This document shows positions 25,970 through 35,688 of a DNA stretch of 64,000 nt, one piece after another. The stretch spans positions 62,001-126,000 of the forward strand of contig NZ_JGVU02000007.1 in assembly GCF_000708755.2 (NCBI RefSeq), given 5' to 3'. The DNA is from Metabacillus indicus LMG 22858. Lineage in GTDB: Bacteria > Bacillota > Bacilli > Bacillales > Bacillaceae. Under the pieces are notes generated by a model, which saw only the letters and a list, made by a program, of their open reading frames with translations, searched no databases and was not told the origin of the DNA. A program made the position numbers and the translations under genes. Within the stretch, counting starts at the first letter, position 1; every line of letters begins with the position of its first letter.

Positions 25970-26002
25970 ATGGATAGAAATTATTCTAAAAAACAATTTT
26001 AG
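25970..26002 (+). CDS. Possible 10-aa leader peptide upstream of the symporter
   Basis: ATG at 25970 begins a ten-codon frame, MDRNYSKKQF, with a near-ideal site (AAAGGAGG, seven bases upstream). It stops 22 bp before the symporter ATG, which has its own AAGGAGG. Two strong ribosome sites so close together suggest a translated leader or coupling. No attenuator hairpin was seen between them. Confidence 0.35.
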   Translation: MDRNYSKKQF

Positions 26003-26023
26003 CATCTTGAAGGAGGCATACAT

Positions 26024-27838
26024 ATGGGAGGAATCTGGTTCACGCTTTTATCATGCGCCTTTTTTATGGGTCTTGTAGCATGGATTTCCTATCTGAAAAC
26101 TAAAGGCGGCAATGAGGATTCAAACGGTTATTTCCTTGCGGGCAGAGGCCTTACGGGTGGTTTTATAGCAGGCTCACTGCTTCTTACGAATTTATCGGCT
26201 GAGCAGCTTGTTGGACTTAATGGACAGGCTTATCGCACAAACCTGTCAAATATGGCGTGGGAGGTTACTTCGGCCTTTGCGATCGTCGTTATGGCTCTAT
26301 ACTTGCTTCCGAAATATCTCGGAGGAAGCTTTACAACCCTGCCGGAATTTTTGAGCAAGCGGTTTGATGAAGGCGTAAGACGTTATACCGTTATCCTTTT
26401 TATGCTCGGGTATATTCTGGTAACGATTCCTTCCATGCTTTATTCCGGAGCACTTGCTGTCCTGCAGATGTTTGACGTTCCGGAACTGTTCGGAATCTCT
26501 TATATGCAATCAATCTGGCTTGTCATTTGGGTGATCGGCATTATCGGTGCTGTTTACGCCATCTTCGGAGGGCTGAAAGCAGTGGCTGTATCAGATACAC
26601 TGAACGGAATCGGACTTTTAATCATCGGAATTCTCGTTCCTGTTTTAGGTTTTATCGCCCTTGGCAACGGAAATATGCTTGATGGCATGAAAGAGATTAC
26701 CACTTCCCATCCCGAAAAACTGAATGCGATCGGATCCAGTGAAGACTCTGTTCCCTTCGGCACTATTTTCACAGGCATGATTTTCGCCAATCTGTTCTAC
26801 TGGGCATCCAATCAGTATGTTATCCAAAGAACGCTTGGCGCCAAAAACCTTGCCGAGGGTCAAAAAGGGGTCATTCTCTCAGGCTTTTATAAGCTGCTTA
26901 TACCTCTCTTCATGATGATTCCCGGCATCATTGTTTTCCATCAATATGGTGACAGCCTGAAATCAGTTGACCTAGCTTATCCGACTCTGATTGCGGACGT
27001 GCTGCCGACGTATCTGTCAGGATTTTTCCTTGCCGTGCTGCTTGGTGCCGTGTTCAGTTCGTTCAACTCTTTGCTTAACAGTGCCGCCACGATGTTTGCG
27101 CTTGATATCTACAAAGTGCAGGTCAATCCTAAGGCTGATGATAAAAAGCTGATCAGCGTCAGCAAACTGTTTGGAACATTCCTGGCCATTGTCGCCTTGT
27201 TTGTTTCTCCGCTGCTTATGTATGCGCCGGACGGCTTATGGGATTTGATCCGGAAATTTACAGGCTTTTTCAACATCCCGATTATCGCCATCGTCCTTGT
27301 CGGCCTGCTGTCTAAGTTTGTTCCGGCAGCTGCTGCAAAAGCGGTCATTATTTTTCACGTCATTACCTACTATATGCTCGTATGGGGGACAAACCATCTC
27401 TTCGGCTTCACCGTTGACATTCATTTCATACACATCTATGCGATTCTCTTCTTCATCGAAGTGTTCATGATGCTTGCGATCGGAATGGTCAGCCCGCGGG
27501 AAGAAGCCTATATTTACAAGACAGAAGCATCTGTGGACATGATGCCGTGGAAATATACAATCGCCACATCTGTGATTCTTCTTTCACTGGTTTGTGCAAC
27601 CTATATCGTCTTTTCTCCGATTGGACTTGCGTATGCAGACGGCTATGTATCTCCTGCCTTCTGGCCTGCAGTGGCCGGCCTGTTTTTACTGACTGGCATT
27701 CTCGTATTTGCCTCTATTAAACACTGGAACCGAAAATATGAAGAATACCTGCTGAAGCAGCATACGAAAAAGAATTACAGACTTCGCCGCCCTTCCGGAA
27801 AATTGAATCCGGTCTATATAAGATATATGACGAACTGA
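26024..27838 (+). CDS. Sodium:solute symporter (SSS/SGLT family)
   Basis: 604 residues with about 14 membrane segments. SSS-family patterns include YFLAGRGLTGGFIAGSLLLT, LSAEQLVGLNGQAY, SMLYSGALAV and LGAVFSSFNSLLNSAATMFALD. It resembles the YidK-like subgroup of SGLT transporters, usually listed as sugar symporters. The substrate cannot be read here. A single gene with a possible leader peptide, convergent with the VOC gene. Confidence 0.85.
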   Translation: MGGIWFTLLSCAFFMGLVAWISYLKTKGGNEDSNGYFLAGRGLTGGFIAGSLLLTNLSAEQLVGLNGQAYRTNLSNMAWEVTSAFAIVVMALYLLPKYLGGSFTTLPEFLSKRFDEGVRRYTVILFMLGYILVTIPSMLYSGALAVLQMFDVPELFGISYMQSIWLVIWVIGIIGAVYAIFGGLKAVAVSDTLNGIGLLIIGILVPVLGFIALGNGNMLDGMKEITTSHPEKLNAIGSSEDSVPFGTIFTGMIFANLFYWASNQYVIQRTLGAKNLAEGQKGVILSGFYKLLIPLFMMIPGIIVFHQYGDSLKSVDLAYPTLIADVLPTYLSGFFLAVLLGAVFSSFNSLLNSAATMFALDIYKVQVNPKADDKKLISVSKLFGTFLAIVALFVSPLLMYAPDGLWDLIRKFTGFFNIPIIAIVLVGLLSKFVPAAAAKAVIIFHVITYYMLVWGTNHLFGFTVDIHFIHIYAILFFIEVFMMLAIGMVSPREEAYIYKTEASVDMMPWKYTIATSVILLSLVCATYIVFSPIGLAYADGYVSPAFWPAVAGLFLLTGILVFASIKHWNRKYEEYLLKQHTKKNYRLRRPSGKLNPVYIRYMTN

Positions 27839-27876
27839 AAAAATCAGCCTCCACATCCGGGAGGCTGATTTTTTAT
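27838..27876. terminator. Bidirectional terminator, symporter / VOC gene
   Basis: AAAAAATCAGCCTCC/GGGAGGCTGATTTTTT, a 15-bp stem with a 6-nt loop. Confidence 0.95.
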
Positions 27877-28667
27877 TTATACATGCTGCCGTGCACCTGG
27901 TAATAAGATCCAAAAACAGGCGGGTCAAACTCTGCGAGATAAGGGCCTTCCCCTTTTCGTTCAAGCATCTGCTGAACAAGGCCGTCCCCTGAAGGCTCGG
28001 CAAAAACCAGCTGGAAAGACGGAAGTGTAAATGTGTAGATTCTTGCCCGCCATTCGTCATATACGCCCTCTTCGCCTCTTGGAAGGTCGAAATATTTTCT
28101 CCACTTTAAAACAGCTGCATTTAAATCCTTTACAATGTAGTGAATTTTAGAAACCGATACACTGGTATTTTCAGAGGGCAGGGCACCTGAATGGAACAAG
28201 TCACGCTTGCGCTCATCCTCTGACTGCTTCCACTCAATAAAAAAAGGAAGAGGTGCGTCATCATCCCTTTGCTCGATAAAAAGCATTCTCCACTCAAGCA
28301 GGGATCCATCCTCGCGTTTTCTGCCCGCTTCAAGAATATCTCCTGTTTCAAGCCCCTTCTCTTCAAGCTCTGCTTTCACATGTTCGAGGTTATTTGACCT
28401 CAGGGCAATCTGGCCAAGACCCTCTGCGCGCTGCTTCAGAAGGCGGTGAATGAGCGGATTGTCCGATCCATTCGCTTTTTTCCTGTCTTCAATCGAAAGG
28501 AACTCCAAATAGGCGAGATCGCTGAAATAACAAAGGCTGTTATACGAGCCCCATTTCTCATGACGGCCTCCCATGACAGCATTCAGTCCCTGTTTTTTAA
28601 AAAACTCTGCCGCTTGGAGCGGATGACGGTCTGTAAAATGTACGAGATGATCTAAAATAATATCCAT
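27873..28667 (-). CDS. Glyoxalase-like (VOC superfamily) protein
   Basis: 264 residues with two VOC-like halves. The N-terminal ILDHLVHFTDRHPLQAAEFF and the middle IALRSNNLEHVKAELEEKGL fit the Glyoxalase_3-type domain, and a second half begins KIHYIVKDLNAAVLKWRKYF. Ring-cleavage dioxygenases, lyases and resistance proteins share this fold, so the role is open. AAAGGAG precedes the ATG. It is divergent from the MFS gene with 143 bp between starts. Confidence 0.78.
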   Translation of the reverse strand: MDIILDHLVHFTDRHPLQAAEFFKKQGLNAVMGGRHEKWGSYNSLCYFSDLAYLEFLSIEDRKKANGSDNPLIHRLLKQRAEGLGQIALRSNNLEHVKAELEEKGLETGDILEAGRKREDGSLLEWRMLFIEQRDDDAPLPFFIEWKQSEDERKRDLFHSGALPSENTSVSVSKIHYIVKDLNAAVLKWRKYFDLPRGEEGVYDEWRARIYTFTLPSFQLVFAEPSGDGLVQQMLERKGEGPYLAEFDPPVFGSYYQVHGSMYK

Positions 28668-28810
28668 TGGACAGCTCCTTTGGCTTTATTTTCGGCCTAT
28701 TAAAAACATATACCCTTATGCAGCGGTGCACAAGCTTGGATCTGTTTGCCCCTTTTTGTGCAGCAGGGTATGATGATAGAGGTTTAATCATAAAAAGTGA
28801 GGTCGGCAGC

Positions 28811-30076
28811 ATGAGACTTAGAGATTGGGACCGCAATTTAAAGATACGCTTGTTCGGGGAAGCATTGATGAATATTACATACTGGATGTTTTTCCCGTTT
28901 TTGACGATTTATTTTGCAGATGAGTTCGGCAAGGAACAGGCCGGGTTCCTATTAGTGTTTTCACAGGTATTTTCCGTATTGGCAAATTTAATGGGCGGCT
29001 ACTGCGCTGACCGGTTCGGGAGAAAAAAGATGCTCGTCCTCTCTTCAGCGGGACAGGGAGTTTCATTTCTCATATTTGCTCTGTCTGTATCACCATGGCT
29101 TGACGCCCCTCTGATCGGATTTGCATGCTTCGCTTTAGCGGGGGTTTTCGGTTCGTTTTACTGGCCTGCAAGCCAGGCTATGATTGCGGATGTGGTAAAG
29201 GAAAAAGACCGGAGCAATGTGTTCGCGGTATTTTATACATCAATCAATCTGGCTGTCGTCATCGGCCCTATCTTAGGAGCCATCTTCTATGTGAACTATT
29301 TCTTTGAACTCCTCGTCTTTGCAGGGTTCATCTGTTTTCTGCTTTCAGGCATGCTCTTTCTCTGGACAAGAGAAACAGCACCCGAATCCGTGCTGAACAG
29401 GAAGGGAAGCACAAAGTGGCATCACTTTCTCCTTCAACAGCTGGGAGAATACAAAATCATCTTCAAAGACCGGGCCTTCCTCCTGTACATTGGTGCCGGT
29501 GTTCTTGCGGCACAGACCTTTATGCAGTTTGACATGCTGATGCCCGTCTATACGAAGGAAACCGTTCAAAATGAAGAGCTTTTCTCATTCGGCAGCTGGT
29601 CGTTCACACTCGGCGGCGAGCAGGCCTTCGGTTTTCTTCTTTCGGAAAACGGACTGCTGGTCGCCCTATTGACTATTTCTGTTACGAAATGGATGACTCT
29701 GTATAAAGAAAGGAATGTCTTCATTCTTTCTTCCGTCTTATACGCAGTCTCGATCTTCCTTTTCGGACAGTTCAGCTTCTTGTGGGGACTGATCTTCGCC
29801 ATGGCTTTGTTTACACTCGCCGAATTGATGACTGCCGGCCTGCAACAGAGCTTTGTTTCAAAGCTTGCACCAGAGCATATGCGCGGGCAGTACTTTGCGG
29901 CAGCAAGTCTCCGCTATACAGTCGGACGGACCATTGCCCCGCTCTCCATTCCGATGACGGTCTGGTTTGGCTTTCAGTGGACATTCGCCATCCTTGGGAT
30001 TCTTGCTTTGGCAAGTGCAGCCCTTTATTGGGTGACGTTTGCGGTTTATGAAAAGAGGAGTGAAAAAAGCGCATGA
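28811..30076 (+). CDS. MFS transporter
   Basis: 421 residues with about 12 membrane segments. The MFS loop motif GGYCADRFGRKKMLVLSS lies between TM2 and TM3. Residues NPVYTKETVQ-type exposed loops separate the halves. It resembles YttB/YfkL-like multidrug efflux proteins; no substrate is implied. The reading frame is open upstream to 28667, but the family N-terminus (MRLRDWDRNLKIRLFGEALM) and GTGAGG upstream support ATG at 28811. The stop codon lies inside the terminator stem. Confidence 0.82.
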   Translation: MRLRDWDRNLKIRLFGEALMNITYWMFFPFLTIYFADEFGKEQAGFLLVFSQVFSVLANLMGGYCADRFGRKKMLVLSSAGQGVSFLIFALSVSPWLDAPLIGFACFALAGVFGSFYWPASQAMIADVVKEKDRSNVFAVFYTSINLAVVIGPILGAIFYVNYFFELLVFAGFICFLLSGMLFLWTRETAPESVLNRKGSTKWHHFLLQQLGEYKIIFKDRAFLLYIGAGVLAAQTFMQFDMLMPVYTKETVQNEELFSFGSWSFTLGGEQAFGFLLSENGLLVALLTISVTKWMTLYKERNVFILSSVLYAVSIFLFGQFSFLWGLIFAMALFTLAELMTAGLQQSFVSKLAPEHMRGQYFAAASLRYTVGRTIAPLSIPMTVWFGFQWTFAILGILALASAALYWVTFAVYEKRSEKSA

Positions 30077-30093
30077 TCGATGCGCTTTTTTTT
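30063..30093. terminator. Bidirectional terminator, MFS / MOSC gene
   Basis: AAAAAAGCGCAT/ATGCGCTTTTTT with a 5-nt loop. It includes the MFS stop codon. Confidence 0.85.
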
Positions 30094-30721
30094 ACAGCCG
30101 TTTTTCAAACGAACTCCTAAAGCTCCCCGCCAGTTCCTTCACTTCCAAAATCTCTTTGATCGCTTCAGCGTTGAACTTATCCTCGTATTTGATCTTGTTG
30201 ACAAACTCTATGGTCACCTTCTTCGGATGGGACGAAATCCGTTCAAGTGCATCCCCTTTTTTGATCAGGCCCTCTTTTTTCACCCGAAAGTAAAACCCGG
30301 TATATCGGGTGTTTTGCACCTGCACAGGAAGATCCTTGACTTCATGTTTCAATGCAAGCTTGAAGCATGGCTGGCGCGGCTGGCTCACTTCAAGCTCGGC
30401 TTCTCCGAGGCGGAAGATGTCTCCTATACAGACTTCTTTTTCAGTCATGCCGCTTAATGTCAGGTTTTCTCCAAAAGCACCCGGCAGGAGCTTAAAACCC
30501 AGTGTTTTTTTCCAATATGGGTAGTGATCGTAAAAGTAGGCGCAGACCGCCTTGTCTTCACCGCCGTGATTTTTCAGATCCGCCTGGCCGTCCCCTTCAA
30601 AATTTGTTTTTTTCAGTATGATCGGCATCTCTGCCGGTTCTTTATAAATGCCGGTTTCAATTTCACGGCCATTGTACAGGACTTTTTTCGGCATTCCGAC
30701 ATTGATAGAAACTATCTTCAC
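30092..30721 (-). CDS. yflK: MOSC domain protein (YflK)
   Basis: 209 residues. The MOSC core contains NHGGEDKAVCAYFYDHYPYW, GAFGENLTLSG and the conserved cysteine in QPRQPCFKLAL, which in related enzymes binds sulfur or a molybdenum cofactor. The C-terminus is a helical 3-alpha extension. In related proteins (YiiM type) the activity is reduction of N-hydroxylated compounds with Moco. GTG start with GGAGG four bases upstream. Confidence 0.87.
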   Translation of the reverse strand: MKIVSINVGMPKKVLYNGREIETGIYKEPAEMPIILKKTNFEGDGQADLKNHGGEDKAVCAYFYDHYPYWKKTLGFKLLPGAFGENLTLSGMTEKEVCIGDIFRLGEAELEVSQPRQPCFKLALKHEVKDLPVQVQNTRYTGFYFRVKKEGLIKKGDALERISSHPKKVTIEFVNKIKYEDKFNAEAIKEILEVKELAGSFRSSFEKRL

Positions 30722-30845
30722 CTTGCCTCCGCTCCCTTACCTGTTTATATATCCCTATTTTGCCATAAAATCGGGCTCTGCACATCCAAACGTTTTAAAG
30801 AAATAACTTAACGGGAATAGTACGGGATGACAGGAGGAATGCAAA

Positions 30846-32300
30846 ATGAACAACTATACAAAACAATTTATCAATGGTGAATGGACTGAAGGATCGAGCG
30901 AAAAGTCAATTAAGAACATCAATCCGTTCAGCGGTGAAACGATAAACGAATTCCGCTCTGCAGATGAAGGTGATTTGGACAGAGCCTATCTGGCTGCCGA
31001 AAAAGCACAGAAAGAATGGGCAGAAACTCTTCCTCAAAAGAAACAGGAAGTCATGGACAATGTGGCAAAGGCGCTTCTTGAGCGAAAAGACGAAATCATA
31101 GATCTTCTCGTAAATGAATCAGGAAGCACAAAAGTAAAAGCAGAAGTGGAATGGGCGGCAACACTTCGGATTGTCAAAGAAGCAAGTACATTCCCGTACC
31201 GGATGGAAGGCAAAATTCTCCCTTCCAACATTCCCGGAAAAGAAAACAGGGTGTACCGGACGGCAAAAGGGGTAATCGGCGTCATCGGCCCGTGGAATTT
31301 CCCGCTGCATCTTGCCATGCGTTCCGTCGCACCGGCACTTGCCACAGGCAATACAGTTGTCATTAAGCCAGCATCAGAAGCGCCGATTACGTCCGGTTTT
31401 TTAATTGGAGAGCTTTTTGAAAACGCAGGAGCTCCCAAGGGCACAGTAAACGTAGTCGCAGGACGGGGCTCAGAGATTGGTGATGCCTTTATAGAACACC
31501 GCGTTCCAAAGCTGATTTCCTTTACAGGTTCAACGGAGGTCGGCCGTCACATCGGAGAGCTTGCAGGCAAGCACCTTAAGGATACAGCGCTTGAACTTGG
31601 CGGCAATAATGTCATGCTCGTGCTGGCAGACGCAGATCTTGAAAAAGCTGCTGAATCCGCCGCCTTCGGGAAATTCCTTCACCAGGGCCAGATTTGCATG
31701 GCGCTGAACCGCATCATTGTTGTAGAAAGCGTACATGATGAATTCGTCGAGCTTTTCAAACAAAAAGTCGGACAGCTTCAGGCAGGTGATCCATCTGACC
31801 CTAAAACAGCTGTAGGTCCGCTGATCAACAGCGATCAGATTGAACGGATTCAGTCAGATCTGGAAGACAGTCTGAAAGCAGGAGCTGAAAAAATTGCCGG
31901 CGGAGCTGTGAACGGAAACGTCATGGAGCCGGTCATTCTCACGCACGTAACAAATGACATGCCGATTGCCAAAAATGAAATCTTTGGCCCTGTTGCCCCA
32001 ATCCTAAAAGCAAAAGACGAGGCACACGCCATTGAACTTGCCAACGGTTCCCCGTACGGCTTGAGCGGATCCGTCTTTACAAAGGACCTTCACAGAGGCG
32101 TCACCGTTGCCAAACAAATCGAAACCGGCATGATTCACGTAAACGACCAGTCCGTAAACGATGAAGCACATGTAGCCTTCGGAGGGGAAAAAGATTCAGG
32201 CCTTGGCCGCTTCGGCGGCGAGTGGGCGCTTGATAAATTCACAACCGTCAAATGGATCGGCGTACAGGAAAAAGATCGTAGCTATCCGTTTTTCAGCTGA
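30846..32300 (+). CDS. Aldehyde dehydrogenase (YfmT-like)
   Basis: 484 residues of the NAD(P)-dependent ALDH superfamily. Catalytic Cys284 is in GQICMALNR, general-base Glu250 in LELGGNN, and the oxyanion Asn151 in GPWNFPL. The closest family I recognise is B. subtilis YfmT (vanillin/benzaldehyde-type dehydrogenase), so aromatic aldehydes are plausible substrates. A single gene with CAGGAGG site and its own perfect terminator, followed by repeat array B. Confidence 0.88.
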   Translation: MNNYTKQFINGEWTEGSSEKSIKNINPFSGETINEFRSADEGDLDRAYLAAEKAQKEWAETLPQKKQEVMDNVAKALLERKDEIIDLLVNESGSTKVKAEVEWAATLRIVKEASTFPYRMEGKILPSNIPGKENRVYRTAKGVIGVIGPWNFPLHLAMRSVAPALATGNTVVIKPASEAPITSGFLIGELFENAGAPKGTVNVVAGRGSEIGDAFIEHRVPKLISFTGSTEVGRHIGELAGKHLKDTALELGGNNVMLVLADADLEKAAESAAFGKFLHQGQICMALNRIIVVESVHDEFVELFKQKVGQLQAGDPSDPKTAVGPLINSDQIERIQSDLEDSLKAGAEKIAGGAVNGNVMEPVILTHVTNDMPIAKNEIFGPVAPILKAKDEAHAIELANGSPYGLSGSVFTKDLHRGVTVAKQIETGMIHVNDQSVNDEAHVAFGGEKDSGLGRFGGEWALDKFTTVKWIGVQEKDRSYPFFS

Positions 32301-32316
32301 TTGCGAATAGATGATA

Positions 32317-32355
32317 GAAAAAACGAGGCGCAGGAGTTTTGCGCCTCGTTTTTTT
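32317..32355 (+). terminator. Terminator of the aldehyde dehydrogenase gene
   Basis: AAAAAACGAGGCGCA/TGCGCCTCGTTTTTT, a 15-bp stem with a 7-nt loop. Confidence 0.95.
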
Positions 32356-32890
32356 GTGTGCCATCAAGCTTTTCTTCTCACGCACTTGATGGTCCTTATA
32401 ACCGTTTTTAGTGCCACCAAACTTCTTTCTCACACGCTTGATGGTCCCTATAACCATTTTCAGTGCCACCAAACTTCTTTCTCACGCGCTTGATGGTTCT
32501 TATAACCGTTTTTAGTACCACCAAACTTCTTCCTCACGCGCTTGATGGTTCTTATAACCGTTCCCAGTACCACCAAACTTCTTCCTCACGCGCTTGATGG
32601 TTCTTATAACCGTTTTTAGTACCACCAAACTTCTTCCTCACGCGCTTGATGGTTCTTATAACCGTATTCAGTGCCACCAAACTTCTTTCTCACACGCTTG
32701 ATGGTTCTTATAACCGTTTTTAGTACCACCAAACTTCTTCCTCACGCGCTTGATGGTCCCTATAACCGTTTTTAGTGCCACCAAACTTCTTTCTTCTACG
32801 CTTGATGGTTCTTATAACCGTATTCAGTGCCACCAAACTTCATCCTCACACGCTTGATGGCATCAAACTCTACCGGATATCCGCCATTCC
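32356..32890. repeat. 52-bp-period tandem array B, 10 boxes
   Basis: GT(G/A)CCACCAA boxes start at 32358, 32411, 32463, 32515, 32567, 32619, 32671, 32723, 32775 and 32827. The spacing is 52 bp except for one 53. The unit repeats the layout of array A: TTGATGGTTCTTATAACC, then TAGTGCCACCAA, then a 17-bp segment, here ACTTCTTCCTCACGCGC type. The array lies between convergent genes and runs almost to the stop codon of the alcohol dehydrogenase. Confidence 0.9.
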
Positions 32891-32903
32891 CCTGCTCATT
32901 CCA

Positions 32904-34127
32904 TCAACTAGTAACCCCCGCACCTGCAGGAAGCACTTTCTGGCTGATCGCCTGTATCAGCTCAGGCGGCATTGGGAAGGAAACGGCAGCAGGGTCCATC
33001 GCAACAGCCTTCACGATATTCTCTGTATCTTGAGGCGAAACACTGTAGTCTCCAAAATCAGACGGCAATCCTGTTTTCTTCTGCATCAGCCTGATTTTTT
33101 CAACAACTCGCTCTAACACCGCCTCCGGGTCCTTGTCCCGGCTCTCCACATTCAGTGCCTCTGCAAGCTGATGGATTTTCGGCAGGTAGAGAGCAGGTAT
33201 AGTCTCCATAACGGCAGGCAGGAAGACAGCATTTGCAAGACCGTGCGGAATCCGGTACATGGCGCCGTATGCATGGGCAAAATTGTGCACCGGAATGGCA
33301 TTCAGTGCAAAGCTGAAGGCTGTGATTCCCATAAGGCTTGCATGGAGCATGTCCATTCTTGCTTTCAGGTTCTCCCCGTCCTCCACGGCTTTCACGAGAT
33401 TCTGCTCGATCAGGCGGACGGCGTGCAGGGCGTATGCATCCGTAAGCGCAGTTGCATTAGGCGAGGCATATGCTTCAATCGCATGGGTCAGAGCATCAAA
33501 GCCTGTGAATGCTGTAATGAACGGCGGCAGCCCCGTCGTCAGATCCGGATCCAGGACCGCAATATCGGCACTAATAAACGGATTAATCATATTTGTTTTC
33601 AGCTTCAGATCTTCGTTGTAGATAACGGCAATCGGCGAAACTTCCGATCCGGTTCCAGCTGTTGTCGGAATGGCAATATGCGGGATTGGCATGTGCGTAG
33701 CTTCCGGAAACGACTCCATGACAAATCCTCCGGGAATGGCGTCCTTAATGGTTGCTAACCCTTTGTGCAGACAGTATTTCACCCCTTTAACCGTATCAAG
33801 CACACTGCCTCCTCCAACCGCGAGGAGTGCGTCTGCACCAGTTTCCCTGGCGAAGCGCAGGGCCTGGTCCACACAGCTGCTCTCTGCATCCTGCCTGATA
33901 TCCGTGTACACACCTGCAAGAACAGGGCCGTTTCCGTGACCTGCCAACGTGAAAATGGACGCCACTTTATCCACTACCCCCGCTTTTTCAAGGCCTTTAT
34001 CACTGAACAGCACGACCCGCTTTGCGCCAAGTCCCCTGAATAGATCCGGGACCATCGCCCGTGTATTCGATCCGCTGTAGATACCCGAACGCAGCATAAA
34101 TTGTGAAAAAGTTGTCGTCAGCATCAC
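32904..34127 (-). CDS. Iron-containing alcohol dehydrogenase (group III)
   Basis: 407 residues. The nucleotide site is VGGGSVLDTVKG. The metal ligands are the Asp of LDPDLTTGLP and the histidines in ALTHAIEAY, HNFAHAYG and IPHGLANA. AIPTTAGTGSEV is the family core. It should interconvert an alcohol and an aldehyde with NAD(P). Its ATG overlaps the aldehyde dehydrogenase stop by 4 bp (ATGA), so the two are translationally coupled. Last gene of the R2lox operon; no clear terminator follows before array B. Confidence 0.92.
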   Translation of the reverse strand: MMLTTTFSQFMLRSGIYSGSNTRAMVPDLFRGLGAKRVVLFSDKGLEKAGVVDKVASIFTLAGHGNGPVLAGVYTDIRQDAESSCVDQALRFARETGADALLAVGGGSVLDTVKGVKYCLHKGLATIKDAIPGGFVMESFPEATHMPIPHIAIPTTAGTGSEVSPIAVIYNEDLKLKTNMINPFISADIAVLDPDLTTGLPPFITAFTGFDALTHAIEAYASPNATALTDAYALHAVRLIEQNLVKAVEDGENLKARMDMLHASLMGITAFSFALNAIPVHNFAHAYGAMYRIPHGLANAVFLPAVMETIPALYLPKIHQLAEALNVESRDKDPEAVLERVVEKIRLMQKKTGLPSDFGDYSVSPQDTENIVKAVAMDPAAVSFPMPPELIQAISQKVLPAGAGVTS

Positions 34128-35668
34128 TTCTCACCTCTCGTTTCAGCTTTTTCAGAAAACAAAATGCCGTACCAATTGCGTTTATGAAGATCTGTCACCA
34201 TTGACGTATGCACATGTTTTACTTGTGTGTAGGCATCAAGAGAATGCTTCCCCATCTCCCTGCCAATGCCGCTCTGCTTGTACCCGCCGAACGGTGCATC
34301 ATTCCGCAGCATGTGCCAGTCGTTGATCCAGACAACTCCTGCCTGCAGCTTTCTGGCAGCTTCATAGGCTTTATTCACATCTCTTGTCCATACACCTGCA
34401 GCAAGACCGTAAATGGTATCGTTCGCCATTGCAATGACTTCATCCATACTGGTGTATTTGATGACGCAAAGGACAGGACCGAATGTCTCTTCTCTGGCAA
34501 TTTTCATGTCGTTTGTCACGTTTGTGAAAATCGTCGGTTCAATAAAGGATCCTCCTTCACAGCCGGGCACCGACATTTCTTTGCCGCCGCATACAAGCTC
34601 CGCTCCTTCTTCAAGCCCCAACCGGATATAGGACAGAACGGTATCTTTCTGCTGTTTAGAAATAAGCGGCCCCATATCAGATGCGGGATCGAGCGGATTT
34701 CCGGGCTTTATGTTTTTCGCCAGCTGCACAAGCCCTTCCACTACTTCATCATGCATGCTTTCATGGACGAACAAACGTGTTCCTGATTCACAAAGCTGTC
34801 CTGAATGGAGAAATACGCCGAATAGACTTCCAGGCAATGCAAGGGATAGATCCGCATCTTCAAGAAGAATGTTCGGAGACTTTCCTCCAAGCTCAAGAGT
34901 CGTATTTTTCACCGTATCAGCTGCAAGCTTCATGATGTTTCTGCCTACTTCTGTCGATCCTGTAAAAGCCACTTTATCCACGTTCGGGTGGCGCACCAGC
35001 GCTTCACCTGTTTCAGCACCGGGACCTGTGACAACATTGATGACACCAGGCGGGACAACCTTCGAGATGATTTCAGCCAATTTTAAAGTCGAGAGCGGCG
35101 TATAGCTCGCCGGCTTAATGACAATCGTATTTCCCATCGCAAGAGCAGGCGCTATTTTCCACGAGGCAATCAGCATCGGCATATTCCATGGAGTGATGGC
35201 TGCACATACTCCAACCGGCTCTCTCCAGATGAAATTATGGGCAGGACCCGGAAACGGCGGGACCGGCAGTGTTTCAGAGAATGGATACTCGAGCACGAAT
35301 TTGCCAAACGTCTGGAACAAGTCGGCCATCTGCAGAATGTCATTGGAGCTGATGCGCCTGATTGTTCCGCCTGAGCTGACGCATTCGAGATAAGCAAGTT
35401 CTTCTGCATGCTCTATAATCTGATGGGCTATCGCATACATTACCTTGGAGCGGTCCTTTGGATTCATCTCTCTCCACTCCGCTTGATCAAAGGCAGCTCT
35501 TGCCGCCATCACAGCACGGTCAACATCCTCCGCCGTTCCTTTTGCAGCTTTTGCTATTACCTCGCCTGTTGCAGGATTGTTTACATCAAACCACTCCCCT
35601 GAAGCAGCACTCTCCCACTTTCCATTAATGAAAAGCGGCATTGTCAGTATATCGACTTTCACACTCAT
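34124..35668 (-). CDS. Aldehyde dehydrogenase of the R2lox operon
   Basis: 514 residues. Catalytic Cys293 is in SGQLCESGTR, Glu259 in LELGGKSPN and Asn162 in TPWNMPM; the NAD site region is AFTGSTEVGRNI. It is a betaine/medium-chain type ALDH whose substrate is unknown. GAGGAGG precedes the start. It sits 20 bp after the R2lox gene and overlaps the alcohol dehydrogenase start. Together with that gene it could take an alcohol to an acid through an aldehyde. Confidence 0.92.
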   Translation of the reverse strand: MSVKVDILTMPLFINGKWESAASGEWFDVNNPATGEVIAKAAKGTAEDVDRAVMAARAAFDQAEWREMNPKDRSKVMYAIAHQIIEHAEELAYLECVSSGGTIRRISSNDILQMADLFQTFGKFVLEYPFSETLPVPPFPGPAHNFIWREPVGVCAAITPWNMPMLIASWKIAPALAMGNTIVIKPASYTPLSTLKLAEIISKVVPPGVINVVTGPGAETGEALVRHPNVDKVAFTGSTEVGRNIMKLAADTVKNTTLELGGKSPNILLEDADLSLALPGSLFGVFLHSGQLCESGTRLFVHESMHDEVVEGLVQLAKNIKPGNPLDPASDMGPLISKQQKDTVLSYIRLGLEEGAELVCGGKEMSVPGCEGGSFIEPTIFTNVTNDMKIAREETFGPVLCVIKYTSMDEVIAMANDTIYGLAAGVWTRDVNKAYEAARKLQAGVVWINDWHMLRNDAPFGGYKQSGIGREMGKHSLDAYTQVKHVHTSMVTDLHKRNWYGILFSEKAETRGEK

Positions 35669-35688
35669 TCGTTTCAGCCTCCTCTTTT

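Noticed and set aside
32311-33116. Short plus-strand frames over array B
   Set aside because: Repeat-encoded (similar peptide in each unit) and partly antisense to the alcohol dehydrogenase.
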